Shown here: positions 7,099-7,567 of the stretch, one piece after another
How the letters are laid out: every line of letters begins with the position of its first letter
Numbering within the stretch: the stretch's first letter is position 1
From: Lachnospiraceae bacterium
GTDB taxonomy: Bacteria > Bacillota > Clostridia > Lachnospirales > Lachnospiraceae
Length of the DNA: 7,567 nt
Direction: 5' to 3'
Assembly: GCA_024697505.1 (NCBI GenBank)
Contig: JAILFQ010000001.1
Span: 1 to 7,567, forward strand
Translations under genes and position numbers: made by a program
The notes under the pieces: generated by a model
What the model saw: only the letters and a program-made list of their open reading frames with translations
Databases searched by the model: none
What the model was told of the DNA's origin: nothing

Positions 7099-7152
7099 CC
7101 CCGGGACTTCGCCCCGGTCGGAGCATATACCCCAACCGAACGGGTCCCGGGG
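7099..7152. terminator. GC-rich imperfect inverted repeat; putative terminator or leader structure
   Basis: The outer arms CCCCGGGAC (7099-7107) and GTCCCGGGG (7144-7152) are perfectly complementary over 9 bp. After a 6-nt one-sided bulge (7108-7113), inner arms CCGGTCGG (7114-7121) and CCGAACGG (7136-7143) pair at 7 of 8 positions around a 14-nt loop. A competing - strand hairpin is possible at 7101-7117 (7 bp including one G-U, GAA loop). On the - strand the outer arm is followed by AATTTT, and on the + strand by GACTTATTTTTT, so it could terminate transcripts in either direction. Its end is only 22 nt from the GH43 start codon at 7076, so it could also act in that gene's leader. It stands out as GC-rich in an AT-rich spacer. 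Confidence 0.5.
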
Positions 7153-7201
7153 GACTTATTTTTTAGCCGGACAGTCTGTAACTTTACCGGTTATATATTT
7201 A

Positions 7202-7567
7202 CTACTTTATTGCAAGATAAGCCTTTTCACATGTTAAGCAGAAATTAAGAGCTCCGCCTGTTGTAATTCCTGTGTAGGTCTGATTGTAAACTGTGCCGGA
7301 AGCTGTTGTTATAACTGCCTTAACATCTGCTGTAGCACCGTTGTTTGTAACGGAAAGCACCACATCCGCACCGTACATATCATCCTTAAATGTTTCCCAT
7401 ACATAGTCACATGTAGGAGTTGCTGCAGCATATCCATCGCCCCAACCGTAGTTGTCTGCTCTGACTACAGCATATTCTGCATATCCCTCAGCCTCTGCAG
7501 CAGCATGGCCTGTTGGTGTTGTCTGAAGGATTACAAGGAAGTTATCCCAGTTGTCTGCACCGTCTGT
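7202..7567 (-). CDS. C-terminal fragment of an accessory (possibly carbohydrate-binding) module, 5' end outside window
   Basis: Reading the - strand from the window edge gives 121 open codons ending in TAG at 7204-7202. The gene enters from outside, so no start codon is expected here. The fragment is rich in Trp, Tyr, Gly, Ala and Thr, with NWDNFLVIL (6-14), RADNYGWGDGY (36-46), VWETFKDDM (56-64) and an alternating-strand tail that includes GTVYNQTYTG (91-100) and ends CLTCEKAYLAIK. The pattern of aromatic residues and alternating hydrophobic strands suggests a beta-sandwich of the kind at the C-terminus of secreted polysaccharide-degrading proteins in clostridia, perhaps a carbohydrate-binding module. 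I do not recognise a named family with certainty. It is co-oriented with the GH43 gene, 125 nt upstream, so the full protein is plausibly another secreted pectin- or arabinan-active enzyme. The catalytic part is not visible. Confidence 0.7.
   Translation of the reverse strand, partial: TDGADNWDNFLVILQTTPTGHAAAEAEGYAEYAVVRADNYGWGDGYAAATPTCDYVWETFKDDMYGADVVLSVTNNGATADVKAVITTASGTVYNQTYTGITTGGALNFCLTCEKAYLAIK

Noticed and set aside
7165..7193. Second small hairpin AGCCGG...CCGGTT after the partial gene
   Set aside because: The stem is only 6 bp with one G-U pair and a 16-17 nt loop. On the - strand it is followed by an A-run rather than a T-run, so it is not a convincing terminator.
7182..7216. 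Possible promoter for the GH43 gene on the - strand (TTGCAA with TATAAC)
   Set aside because: The boxes are only about 14 nt apart, and the TATA-rich stretch is simply the AT-rich area around the upstream stop codon. I cannot support a promoter from sequence alone.
6880..7248. 122-codon + strand frame crossing the GH43 start and the GC-rich repeat
   Set aside because: It spans the antisense of a signal peptide, a non-coding inverted repeat and the end of another gene. No family motif is visible.

Overview
The window reads as part of a plant cell-wall (pectin) utilisation locus from a low- to moderate-GC Gram-positive bacterium. A clostridial member of the Bacillota, possibly Lachnospiraceae, is the best guess. 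That rests on AGGAG-type ribosome binding sites, a Gram-positive-style lipoprotein glycosidase, an MsmK-type sugar ABC ATPase and overall protein flavour. There is no rRNA or other marker gene, so the taxonomy is inference.

Left part (1-4998, + strand): four closely spaced genes that look like one operon. In order they are a family GH4 enzyme with the CHEV active-site motif of alpha-galacturonidases (5' end just outside the window), an auxin-efflux-carrier (AEC) family membrane transporter, a MalK/MsmK-type ABC transporter ATPase, and tagaturonate reductase UxaB. Gaps between the genes are 8, 52 and 15 nt, each with a ribosome binding site. The two enzymes fit together: the GH4 protein would release galacturonate from short oligogalacturonides in the cytoplasm. 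After isomerisation by UxaC (not in the window), UxaB would reduce tagaturonate to altronate. The ATPase probably powers an oligosaccharide importer encoded elsewhere, since no permease or binding protein is present here.

Middle (4999-5105): a convergent intergenic region with a strong hairpin terminator that can serve both strands, followed by a pyrimidine-rich tract.

Right part (5106-7567, - strand): a 656-residue surface lipoprotein with an N-terminal beta-sandwich-like region, a GH43 arabinanase-type catalytic domain with all three acidic residues, and a C-terminal beta-barrel-like domain. Upstream of it lie an unusually GC-rich imperfect inverted repeat and the 3' end of another - strand gene that runs off the window. 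That partial product is a Trp/Tyr/Gly-rich module resembling the C-terminal accessory domain of secreted polysaccharide-active proteins. Arabinan side chains decorate rhamnogalacturonan I, so an external arabinanase beside a galacturonate operon is biologically coherent.

I see no CRISPR array, tRNA, insertion sequence or phage gene. The parts are mostly recognisable. The least explained items are the AEC carrier in this context, the GC-rich inverted repeat and the truncated gene at the right edge.
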